From: Methanobacteriota archaeon
Lineage (GTDB): Archaea; Thermoplasmatota; Poseidoniia; Poseidoniales; Thalassarchaeaceae
Assembly (NCBI GenBank): GCA_002713185.1
Contig: PAVV01000002.1
Span: forward strand, 1 to 54,041
Length of the DNA stretch: 54,041 bases
Direction of reading: 5' to 3'
A program made the position numbers and the translations under genes. The notes beneath the pieces were generated by a model that saw nothing but the letters and a program-made list of their open reading frames with translations, was not told the DNA's origin and did not search any database. The first letter of the stretch is position 1. Every line of letters begins with the position of its first letter. Below are positions 18,307-25,911 of this stretch, piece after piece.

Positions 18307-20361
18307 ATGAGTATGACCCCCCTGAGGGGGATTATGGAGCCAATAGGGGATGTTTCAAAACCTGAGACATTGGACCCTGTGGCACTAGGATTCATGTGCG
18401 GCCTAGAGATTCATCAGCAACTTTCAACCGGTAAGCTGCATTCAAGATTACCAACCGAACTCTATGATTTCAAGTCAGAGGAAATTCCTGATGAGTGGCC
18501 CAGATCATCCAGGAGACTGAGAGCTTCAGAGGGGGAGGGGGGTAGAAAGGATGTTGCAGCTAGATTCGAACAGAAGAGAAATAGGACATTCGAATACGTA
18601 CAGCCCCCAAATGCAGGACTAATAGAATTAGATGAGTCTCCTCCAAGAACTCATGATTCCGATGCCGTGGACATCGTCTTAACAGTTTCAGCTATGACGG
18701 GATCCAATCCTATTCCTAGCCTACAAGCTATGAGGAAAACGGTGGTAGATGGATCAAATACAAGCGGATTCCAAAGAACCACAATTGTAGCTACGGGAGG
18801 CAGCATAGTTGCAGGATCTGCCAGGGTTGGTTTAGACCTGATATCTATTGAAGAGGATTCTGCAAGAAAACTAACGTCTTTCAAGAGCGAGAGTGGTGAG
18901 AAAGTGATATACAATCTGGATAGATTAGGAACGCCTCTGATTGAGATAGCAACTTCTCCTGAGGTCAGATCTCCTGAGCACGCAAAGGAAACCGCAATCG
19001 TACTAGGGAGGATTCTTAGAGATACACGCAGAGTTAGAAGGGGGCTTGGATCAATCAGGCAGGATCTAAACGTCAGCATTTCTTGTGGGGATCGGGTAGA
19101 AATCAAGGGTTGCCAGGATCTAGATTGGATTCCTAAGATTATCAGACTGGAGATGGCTCGACAATTACACTTTTTTCGTCTAGCTAATGAATTACGAGCT
19201 GAGGCTTCCCTCCCTCCACTCCCGTCAAACAGGCAAGACGACTCCACACCGGTGGAGAATAGAGTCGCTCTTTCTTGCTTGAAGAGAATCCCACTGAAAA
19301 TCCAAAACCTGACTGATACCCTATCATCCTGCGAATCTGAGATGGTATGTTCTGCTCTCGAGAGAGAAGAATCAATTATGGCCATAGCTCTACCTGGATT
19401 ATCAGGACACTTGGGAAGCAAGTCGTTGAATAGTAACGGGGCCCAGATGCCTCGATTGGGAAGAGAATTGGCTAGTGCCGCGAAGTTAGCTGGAGTTGCT
19501 GGAATATTCCATTCTGACGAGCTTCCTGCATATGGAATATCAGAAAAAGACGTCTTGTCCGTTAGAGAGCATCTAATGCTTTCCGAGAAAGATGCCTTTG
19601 CTCTATGTCTGGCACCTAGATGGCAGGCAGAATTAGCACTAGAGGCAGTCATCAATAGAGCAAGGATGGCGTATCATAGAATTCCAAGAGAGGTAAGGAA
19701 TGTCGTAATTCACAAGGGAAAGCCCGCCGATGGCACTACTACCGCGCTCAGGCCACTTCCCGGAGTAGCAAGAATGTACCCAGAAACAGACATCCCTTTG
19801 CTTGAAATATCAACTGAACGTTGGGAGGTGATCTGCTCCAACCTTCCTCTCTCCGCCGAGCAGAGAGAGTCAAGGATACAGGGCCTAGGACTTTCTCAAA
19901 ACCAAGTCGAGTCAATCTTGAATAACGAGTTGGACGATGCACTATTTGACGGAATCGAGGGGCCAATAGAGCTACCTCCAAAGGCATGGGCCAGCGCTCT
20001 ATTGGATTATGGCGTCGAAAAACCAAAGTCTCTCGCTGCTGCAATATCATTGAGAGAGAAAGGCCTTCTAACCAGAGAGGGGGTAGACAGACTTCTGATC
20101 GAGTCAACTGAAATAGGAATACACGAAATCGTGGAATGGATGATATCTGAAGCGAAATCTAGAGGCTTTGTTCCTGCAGACACATCTCTAATAGAGAATG
20201 CCGTAAATGAGATCCTTTCAGAAAAAATGGAATTAGTAAATGAGAAAGGAATGGGGGCTATTGGGCCATTGATGGGCCTGGTAATGAAGAAATTAGCTGG
20301 CTCAGCAGATGGTAAGTCTGTAAGTAAAATTCTCAGAGAGAAAATTTCCGAGATTATCTAG
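18307..20361 (+). CDS. gatE: Glu-tRNA(Gln) amidotransferase subunit E (GatE)
   Basis: tRNA-binding kinase subunit of the archaeal GatDE amidotransferase that turns Glu-tRNA(Gln) into Gln-tRNA(Gln). About 684 residues. It opens with the family motif MCGLEIHQQLSTGKLHSRLP, then has NRTFEYVQPPNAGLIELDE, the catalytic-cradle segments TTIVATGGSIVAGSARVGLDLISIEED and IEIATSPEVRSPEHAKET, an AspRS-like insertion with ALRPLPGVARMYPETDIP, and a YqeY-like helical tail. The ATG at 18307, five bases after the mcm stop, is preferred to 18253, which lies inside mcm; 18313 and 18334 are alternatives. The glutaminase partner GatD is not in the window. Confidence 0.94.
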   Translation: MSMTPLRGIMEPIGDVSKPETLDPVALGFMCGLEIHQQLSTGKLHSRLPTELYDFKSEEIPDEWPRSSRRLRASEGEGGRKDVAARFEQKRNRTFEYVQPPNAGLIELDESPPRTHDSDAVDIVLTVSAMTGSNPIPSLQAMRKTVVDGSNTSGFQRTTIVATGGSIVAGSARVGLDLISIEEDSARKLTSFKSESGEKVIYNLDRLGTPLIEIATSPEVRSPEHAKETAIVLGRILRDTRRVRRGLGSIRQDLNVSISCGDRVEIKGCQDLDWIPKIIRLEMARQLHFFRLANELRAEASLPPLPSNRQDDSTPVENRVALSCLKRIPLKIQNLTDTLSSCESEMVCSALEREESIMAIALPGLSGHLGSKSLNSNGAQMPRLGRELASAAKLAGVAGIFHSDELPAYGISEKDVLSVREHLMLSEKDAFALCLAPRWQAELALEAVINRARMAYHRIPREVRNVVIHKGKPADGTTTALRPLPGVARMYPETDIPLLEISTERWEVICSNLPLSAEQRESRIQGLGLSQNQVESILNNELDDALFDGIEGPIELPPKAWASALLDYGVEKPKSLAAAISLREKGLLTREGVDRLLIESTEIGIHEIVEWMISEAKSRGFVPADTSLIENAVNEILSEKMELVNEKGMGAIGPLMGLVMKKLAGSADGKSVSKILREKISEII

Positions 20362-20401
20362 GTTATTACTTTCGCAGCCTTCTATTATTAGGATAGGTTA
20401 A

Positions 20402-20890
20402 ATGCCACACTTTTTTCGATCTGTTTCCATGTCAAGAGTTAGCCTTATGTTTGCAATGATTATAGTTTCTTCTTCTCTACTTTCTGGATGTACTTCTGAA
20501 ACAGAGCCACTTGCCGAAGATGAGATAGGGGACTTATCCGTAGTCGTAACACTAGATTTCGGAGATCAAGGTAACCAGACTGCAAATTTAGCAGAGAGAC
20601 TCACCGATGGTAGCATAACCTTTGATCCTGTTCTAGTTGCTCCAAACGTTACAGCATACAGGGTTATGGAAGAATTACAGCTTAGGGAGAATTTCACAAT
20701 TGATGTTACATACTATGTTGGAATGGGTGCATTCGTCCATACAATTGATGGCGTATCTGGTGCTGACGATTGGTCCACATATTGGGGATTCTATGAAGAG
20801 GATGAAATGGCGGAGGTTGGAGCCTCAACATTCTCAATTACTTCGAACATCAATATCAGCTGGATATTAACACCATCAGGCGACTATTGA
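20402..20890 (+). CDS. Lipoprotein with DUF4430 (transcobalamin-C-terminal-like) domain
   Basis: A 162-residue secreted lipoprotein. The signal peptide ends in lipobox LLSGC (Cys30). Residues about 70-160 match DUF4430, a small beta-grasp domain also found at the C-terminus of vitamin B12 carriers: VTAYRVMEEL, MGAFVHTIDGV, DDWSTYWGFYEEDEMAEVGAS and ISWILTP. The next gene encodes an ECF-type S component, which together suggest vitamin capture at the cell surface and delivery to the membrane; cobalamin is the best guess but is inference. The region gttaaatg at the start leaves only a short leader. Confidence 0.75.
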   Translation: MPHFFRSVSMSRVSLMFAMIIVSSSLLSGCTSETEPLAEDEIGDLSVVVTLDFGDQGNQTANLAERLTDGSITFDPVLVAPNVTAYRVMEELQLRENFTIDVTYYVGMGAFVHTIDGVSGADDWSTYWGFYEEDEMAEVGASTFSITSNINISWILTPSGDY

Positions 20891-20939
20891 GCCCTCTCTT
20901 ATCGTCAACAGTTTTCCAAGAATGACTATGAAGTGAGCA

Positions 20940-21608
20940 ATGCTGGCCATAAATATGTACGACTTTCACAACTTCGCGCTCAGCCCTATGCAAGACTTAT
21001 TTCTCAACGTAGTGATTTTGTCCTCGCTGATTTTCGCAATCCTCAAAGGAGAGAGGGCCCTTGAAAAATCAAGCCCATTCATAGTTCTAGCAACCATCAC
21101 AACTTTTTGTATTGCAGGTAGAATCTTACTAGAGCCAATTCCCAATGTACAACCTGTGACTGTAACAATCATCCTTGTCGGTATCTTCTTTGGTGCCCCG
21201 TGGGCAATAGCAATATCGGGTGTAGTGGCACTAAGTACAAATTTGCTATTCCTAGGACATGGCCCTTGGACGATCTTCCAGGCATTTGGATGGGGTTTCT
21301 TGGGTTTGACTAGCTCGTTCTTTTCACAGCATCTCCTTATAGACGGTAAAATAGCTATTCGAAGAATGATTTTTTTTGCAGTAGCTTCTGCCTTCGTCTT
21401 CGACTGGATAGTATCAACGAGTATCCTTCTAAATAACGACATATCTATGTTGATTCCTTATCTAGCGAATGGACTTTTATTTGACATCTACCATGCTATA
21501 GGAAATGCTGTATTCGTGGTCTGGCTTGCCAGCCCCTTGGGAGACATCATGGCTCGTCATAGAGCTGAGCTTAGGGGCAATTCGGTGAGTGAAATTGCCA
21601 CCTACTGA
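20940..21608 (+). CDS. ECF-transporter S component (probable vitamin, possibly cobalamin, uptake)
   Basis: A 222-residue protein with about six membrane segments, matching S components of energy-coupling-factor importers. Typical features are RILLEPIPNVQPVT, then a small-residue helix GIFFGAPWAIAISGVVALSTNLLFLGHGPWTIFQAFGWGFLGL. The GPWTxxQxxxWGxxG pattern is shared with the S-component group that includes the cobalamin carrier CbrT. No ECF ATPases or T component lie nearby, as is common where one energising module is shared. Preceded by a DUF4430 lipoprotein, 49 bases upstream. Confidence 0.8.
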   Translation: MLAINMYDFHNFALSPMQDLFLNVVILSSLIFAILKGERALEKSSPFIVLATITTFCIAGRILLEPIPNVQPVTVTIILVGIFFGAPWAIAISGVVALSTNLLFLGHGPWTIFQAFGWGFLGLTSSFFSQHLLIDGKIAIRRMIFFAVASAFVFDWIVSTSILLNNDISMLIPYLANGLLFDIYHAIGNAVFVVWLASPLGDIMARHRAELRGNSVSEIATY

Positions 21609-21963
21609 AGAAATCACCATGGTCCTTGTGACTCGTGCAGATTTAAAACTGTCCAAGGGAAAGTTGGCCGCCCAATGTGGTCATGCTACCATGGAATGCA
21701 CAATTAGAGCGAGGAAAGAGTCACCACGCAAACTAGACAGATACAGGAGAGAAGGAGCCAGAAAGATCGTATGTAAAGTAGCAGATGCGAAATCGCTGCG
21801 AAAGGTTCTGGCACAAGCGAAGAAATCTGGCTTGATTTGTTATTTGGTAATAGACGCAGGACATACAGAAATTCCGGCAGGAACTGAGACGGTCGTCGGC
21901 ATAGGCCCAGGACCAAGGAGCGAAATAGACAAGATAACAGGTCAGCTATCCTTGGTGAGTTAA
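21589..21963 (+). CDS. pth2: Peptidyl-tRNA hydrolase Pth2
   Basis: Archaeal/eukaryotic-type enzyme releasing peptides from peptidyl-tRNA in the cytosol. Up to 124 residues. Family signatures are VTRADLKLSKGKLAAQCGHA at the N-terminus, ICYLVIDAGHTEIPAGTETVVGIGP, and the C-terminal IDKITGQLSLV. The start is either GTG at 21589, which overlaps the S-component gene by 20 bases, or ATG at 21619, which gives the N-terminus usual for the family; the latter is at least as likely. Confidence 0.93.
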   Translation: MKLPPTEEITMVLVTRADLKLSKGKLAAQCGHATMECTIRARKESPRKLDRYRREGARKIVCKVADAKSLRKVLAQAKKSGLICYLVIDAGHTEIPAGTETVVGIGPGPRSEIDKITGQLSLVS

Positions 21964-22003
21964 AACAGCCTAGAACTTGAAGACAAAGGCAAGCTACTTG
22001 AGT

Positions 22004-22600
22004 AAAAAAACAGGGCCGAAATCAGGTGGGAGCAACAGGGGGTTCAGCACATGGGGGAGCTTCCCCCCCTGTTAACTCCGCAGGGTCCGGTTCTCCCGGG
22101 CCCGAAGGCCCGGGATTACCCGGGTAGATGACTCCGGAACTTCATGCTCTTCCTTTGTCATTTTCCGACTCATGAGAGATCTCCCTCTCTTTCGCCGCAT
22201 CCGTATCAGGTACGCCGTCTCCGATTTTCCTTTTACGTCTCGATACTGGCTTCTCCACGAGTCTCCTCGCTCTTGTTGCCCAGTGTTTCCGTAAGTTTCT
22301 GTCCCTTTCGTTTCCTCCAGTTTCTTCCACTTATTTTCCCACTAATGTGACCCAGGATTGTTTTCCTCACCCTACGCACATGTATCTCTTCAGCTCATAA
22401 CTCGCTCTCCCCTTCGTTGCCTCCGGTTTGTCCGATTTATTTGCCGCAGCTTTTACGTCCACAGACGCTCCAGCTTTTTCCCGATATCCTTTCGGATTTC
22501 GGTTCAACCGCCCCGGTTTCGGGGCTCGGTTATTGTGGCCCGCGAGTCGCGCCGAAGCGCCCTCACACCACTCCCCCGGAGCGGCAAGAAATACAGGGTC
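22004..22600 (-). ncRNA. Candidate large structured RNA of unknown family
   Basis: This stretch has no credible protein gene but contains nested GC-rich hairpins. Read on the minus strand they are: 22549-22560 with a UUCG loop closed by C-G; 22506-22531 with stem GCCCCG plus AACC; 22481-22502, two 4-bp helices with an A-A mismatch and a GAAA tetraloop; 22094-22115, a 9-bp stem with another UUCG loop; and 22029-22042 pairing with 22065-22079. The minus strand is purine-rich with A-rich linkers, as in folded RNAs, and the last part ends in seven T residues at 22010-22004, a plausible archaeal terminator. A TATA-like tttatg lies at 22616-22611. The typical RNase P (GAGGAAAGUC) and SRP (GGAAGG...AGCAGC) motifs are not seen. 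The 5' end is a guess; it might also be a 3' extension of the beta-propeller mRNA. Confidence 0.5.
22029..22079 (-). repeat. Long-arm stem-loop with a competing hairpin at the 3' end of the RNA candidate
   Basis: The arms 22029-22042 and 22065-22079 pair through 9 contiguous G-C/A-U pairs plus four more after a small internal loop. Within the loop, 22053-22058 can pair instead with 22062-22067, which reuses bases 22065-22067 of the long helix. The two folds are therefore partly exclusive, a layout that would suit a switch or terminator, though nothing shows that it switches. Confidence 0.5.
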
Positions 22601-22682
22601 GTGCGCGGCACATAAACATTTCGTCAATTTAGCCGCAGTTCACTGGAAATAAGGGTCTAGGAGTGTATTTTTCCACTGCAAA

Positions 22683-23780
22683 TCAACCTCCTCTCAGCCT
22701 ACGTATTTTCTTTCGAAGATTGCGAACCCCCTCGTCTTCTAAAGATTCGTCCGAAGGTTCGATAATTCTACGCCGAAGAACTTCTTTTTCGATTAAATAA
22801 ATCATTCCTGAGCTATCCCCGATACAAAGATAATCCCTCGAGCCGAATGAAGCACCCACTTTAGAGTCATGAAAAACCTCAATTTTTTGGGTTCCATCGA
22901 ACTGATCTAAAAGTCTGATCACCGATCTCCCATCCCAAGAAAACGTCCAAATTCCATTTTCTCCTTCTATTGCCGGCCCAAAGCATAATGATTGGAGAGC
23001 GCTTTCAGTTTTGATAGACCAAGAACCTAAACTATCTCCCACAGCCAACAGTCCAGACTCAAGGGCGGCAACCCATCCTTCCAGGTAGTCAATCGATACC
23101 ACCGATGACTTCTCAATTTCATGGATCTGAACTCTTTGTTCAGAAATTATCGAGATTGCGCCATTACTGTGACCAAGAACCACTACCCCCTGTCCATCAC
23201 CCCTTCCAACGGTGACAGGTGAGTCCACATAATCAGATGAGTAATATTCTATGACTCCATCATTGTTAGCGATTCCGTATCCACAATTCGGTCTACTTAA
23301 TCCAAACAAAGCACTATTTCGGAAGCCATCCAAGGACCAAGCCCTACCCTTTATTGGATTCCTCAAAACTATTTGTCCCGAGTTATTTATCCTCCAAATA
23401 CTTCCTTCAGTATAATCTTGTATTTCGAAATTGTATACTGAACTAGAGGCCCAAACTCCTTCTTTGTCACAGAAAACAAAATCACTTGAGCCTTCTAGCT
23501 CAACACTCCACAATATTTCTCCAGAGTAGATGTTGACTGCATGGATCTTGTTAGATTCACTGAATACTATCTTCCCCTCTGAAAAGTCATACTTTGAACA
23601 AGGACCCTCAAATTTGATTTTCCATTCTTGCAAGCCGCTAGAAACACTCCAACAGACTAACTCTCCATCTTTCGATCCTGCTAGAAGACAACTCTCCGTA
23701 ACTCCAACAAAAACGCAACTAGACTCAATTTCTCTAACAAACGAAGATAATTGCTCAAGACTTGAGATTCGTCTGGACAT
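22683..23780 (-). CDS. Beta-propeller (PQQ/WD-like repeat) protein
   Basis: A 365-residue cytosolic protein made of short repeats of about 40-45 residues: LLAGSKDGELVCWSVSSGLQEWKI, then IVFSESNKIHAVNIYSGEILWSVEL, with further (I/V)xxxxSNGxIxxI and LAVGDSLGSWSIKT units. This pattern is that of a PQQ-like or WD40-like beta-propeller. There is no signal peptide or membrane segment. The tail is basic (RNLRKKIRRLRGG). It is a scaffold or sensor by architecture; partner unknown. It begins 30 bases after the M32 carboxypeptidase on the same strand. Confidence 0.65.
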   Translation of the reverse strand: MSRRISSLEQLSSFVREIESSCVFVGVTESCLLAGSKDGELVCWSVSSGLQEWKIKFEGPCSKYDFSEGKIVFSESNKIHAVNIYSGEILWSVELEGSSDFVFCDKEGVWASSSVYNFEIQDYTEGSIWRINNSGQIVLRNPIKGRAWSLDGFRNSALFGLSRPNCGYGIANNDGVIEYYSSDYVDSPVTVGRGDGQGVVVLGHSNGAISIISEQRVQIHEIEKSSVVSIDYLEGWVAALESGLLAVGDSLGSWSIKTESALQSLCFGPAIEGENGIWTFSWDGRSVIRLLDQFDGTQKIEVFHDSKVGASFGSRDYLCIGDSSGMIYLIEKEVLRRRIIEPSDESLEDEGVRNLRKKIRRLRGG

Positions 23781-23810
23781 AACTTTACACCTTCTCGAGC
23801 CAGTATTTTC

Positions 23811-25313
23811 TCAAGCAACAACTCCATACAGCTTCTCTACTTTGGAACTAAGATACTCAACAAACGCCTTCGGAGAAGGAGAAGATCCCGTCGCTTCTTC
23901 GATTAGTTCTGCAGGCTCAAGTATACTTCCCCTTGCGTGTATATTTTCCCTCATCCAAGTTAATAGCTCTGAAAAATCCCCTCTTTGAACATCTCCATCA
24001 TAATCCGGGAGATCCTTTTTCGCAGCCTCCAGAAGTTGAGCTGCATACAGATTACCAAGAGTGTAGGTAGGAAAGTACCCTATCGCACCCATCGACCAAT
24101 GTATATCTTGAAGCACTCCAAGAGAGCGATTTGAAGGCTTAATTCCCAAGAATTGGTCGTACATATCATCCCAAGCATCCGGCAACTCATCTACTTCTAG
24201 ATTGCCAGAAATCATCTCTTTTTCGATTTCATATCTTATCATAATGTGCAAGTTGTACGTAGCCTCATCCGCGTCTACTCTGATTAGTCCAGGCCTGACA
24301 AGATTAACTGCCTGCCAGAGATTTTCCGCGTCAACTCCTTCCATATTTTCTGGAAAGAACTTTTTCCATAATGGGAGAGACCACTGACAAAACTCCAATG
24401 ATCTGCCAACTTGATTCTCCCAAAGACGACTCTGACTTTCATGTATGCCTAGGCCGTTCGCCTTTCCCGCTGGCTGAAAATCTAGGCTCCTGGGCCTTCC
24501 CTGTTCATATGTTCCATGACCTGTTTCGTGCATTGATCCAAAAAGAGAACCAAAGGGATCCTTGAGGTTGTATCGGGTAGTCCACCGGACATCATCAGGA
24601 TTTGGTCCTCCGCAGAAAGGATGAGTTGACTTATCTCTCCTCCCTGAATCGAAATCAAAACCAATCGCTTCTGAAATATTCTGGCTTAGCTGTTCCTGAG
24701 CCCCTATGTCCCAAGAATTCTGAGTTAACCAAGACAAATCTGGGTCATCTCCTTCTTCCACTACCGCTTTAATTAGCGGAGCCACATTATCTCTGAGGCC
24801 AGAGAAAAGCGGATCTAGTCTTTTCACACTCAGTCCACTCTCATATAGATCAAGAAGGGCATCATATCTTTGGTCTTCATATCCATAGAATTCAGCCTTC
24901 ATCCGAGCATGCTCAATCGATTTAGCCAAATCATCACGAAAAATTGAGAAATCATCGTTCGCTCGTGCTTCAGTCCATGAGACCAACGACTCTGATCGAT
25001 GTTTTGCCATTTCCTCCACAAAGTCAACTGGTAATTTTGTGGCTCTGTCATGAGATTGCCTAGTCAGTCTTAGATTTGCTAGCTGGATATCATCCAGATC
25101 CTCACTGCATTCCAACTCTTCCAGTAGAGAACCGATTCTGCTGTCCGTTATTCTTTCATGAGCAGTTTTCGACACCCAAGCGAGTTGCTCAGCTCTAATT
25201 GGTGCTCCACTCGGAGGCATCAATACCTCTTGATCCCAACTAAGTAAGCTGCCAATCTGGCCAATTATGTCAATATCCTTTAGTCTCCCTAGCAACTCTT
25301 CGTAAGCATTCAC
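23811..25313 (-). CDS. M32-family metallocarboxypeptidase
   Basis: Zinc carboxypeptidase of 500 residues, the usual length for the family (Taq/Pfu carboxypeptidase). The active-site motif HETGH (His262, Glu263, His266) sits in GSMHETGHGTYEQG, and the third zinc ligand Glu292 is in IHESQSRLWEN. Family motifs HPFxxGxxxDDVRWTTRY (231-248) and GAIGYFPTYTLGNLYAAQL are both present. It removes C-terminal residues from peptides in the cytosol, with broad specificity in characterised members. Divergent from the ferritin-like gene across 98 bases. Confidence 0.95.
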   Translation of the reverse strand: MNAYEELLGRLKDIDIIGQIGSLLSWDQEVLMPPSGAPIRAEQLAWVSKTAHERITDSRIGSLLEELECSEDLDDIQLANLRLTRQSHDRATKLPVDFVEEMAKHRSESLVSWTEARANDDFSIFRDDLAKSIEHARMKAEFYGYEDQRYDALLDLYESGLSVKRLDPLFSGLRDNVAPLIKAVVEEGDDPDLSWLTQNSWDIGAQEQLSQNISEAIGFDFDSGRRDKSTHPFCGGPNPDDVRWTTRYNLKDPFGSLFGSMHETGHGTYEQGRPRSLDFQPAGKANGLGIHESQSRLWENQVGRSLEFCQWSLPLWKKFFPENMEGVDAENLWQAVNLVRPGLIRVDADEATYNLHIMIRYEIEKEMISGNLEVDELPDAWDDMYDQFLGIKPSNRSLGVLQDIHWSMGAIGYFPTYTLGNLYAAQLLEAAKKDLPDYDGDVQRGDFSELLTWMRENIHARGSILEPAELIEEATGSSPSPKAFVEYLSSKVEKLYGVVA

Positions 25314-25411
25314 ATACCCCGCACACGGGACCCAGACACATATGTATCGGATGATAACTTCTTAACGATACGAGGGAGTGTTCAAAGCACACGCCTTTCT
25401 TCAAAATATCA

Positions 25412-25843
25412 ATGTCTCCTACATCAAAAGAGAATTTGGTTAACGCACTCAATAAAGCATTAGCATGGGAGCTTCGTGCAATAGCTATGTACGCACACTA
25501 TTCTGCTTATGTTTCAGGGATTCACAGACTTCATCTTTCTAACCATTTCAATAACGAGGTTAATGAGTCTGTGATGCATGCTTCCACTGTTCGTTCAGCT
25601 ATTGTCAAACTTGATGGAATAGCTATTACAAAGAGAGACAAAACAGAAATCGTGCATACTTCAAATTTCAAAGAAATGCTCTCAGAGGCCTTCGATACAG
25701 AAAAAAAGGCCGCTGAAACTTATGGCGAAATATTACCTTTGGTTGAGGAAATTGGAGATACTGAGCTTTTCGATGCGCTGGAAGTTGTATATTTTGACGA
25801 ACAGAGGTCTGTTGAAGAACTTAGAATGATGCTTAAGGATTAA
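25412..25843 (+). CDS. Ferritin-like di-iron protein (bacterioferritin/Dps-like)
   Basis: A 143-residue four-helix-bundle protein. Candidate iron ligands are Glu20 (WELRAI), Glu52 and His56 (NESVMHAS), Glu97 or Glu102 (DTEKKAAETY) and Glu130 (FDEQRSVEEL), giving the ferritin spacing. It is shorter than bacterioferritin and has no haem-ligand methionine that I can place. A role in iron storage or peroxide protection is likely. Start at 25412 is the first ATG and gives a normal helix A. Confidence 0.78.
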   Translation: MSPTSKENLVNALNKALAWELRAIAMYAHYSAYVSGIHRLHLSNHFNNEVNESVMHASTVRSAIVKLDGIAITKRDKTEIVHTSNFKEMLSEAFDTEKKAAETYGEILPLVEEIGDTELFDALEVVYFDEQRSVEELRMMLKD

Positions 25844-25851
25844 TTTCAATC

Positions 25852-25879
25852 GTTCGTAAGCAACATCAATGATACGAAC
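25852..25879. repeat. Inverted repeat between ferritin-like gene and STAND regulator
   Basis: The 7-base arms gttcgta (25852-25858) and tacgaac (25873-25879) are perfect inverted copies separated by 14 bases. They sit between the ferritin-like stop and the GTG start of the winged-helix ATPase, so they may be an operator for that regulator or a weak terminator. Only symmetry and position support this. Confidence 0.3.
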
Positions 25880-25911
25880 CATTGATTCAATAATCCTCTG
25901 TCGTACATTTC

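Noticed and set aside
18651-19655. 334-codon open frame on the minus strand opposite gatE
   Set aside because: GatE is conserved along its length on the plus strand; the reverse frame has no recognisable motif and is an antisense shadow.
22004-22600. RNase P RNA or SRP RNA as identity of the structured region
   Set aside because: I looked for GAGGAAAGUC, the ACAGAACCCGGCUUA-type end, and the SRP GGAAGG/AGCAGC loop and found none; a partial GGTGAGGAAAA resemblance near 22360-22370 on the minus strand is too weak. A profile search should still be run.
22144-22630. Several short open frames of 60-90 codons on both strands in the 22.0-22.7 kb spacer
   Set aside because: They overlap each other in different frames, have biased low-complexity composition (Ser/Phe/Pro/Arg-rich) and lie over the hairpins; they are better explained as by-products of a structured RNA.
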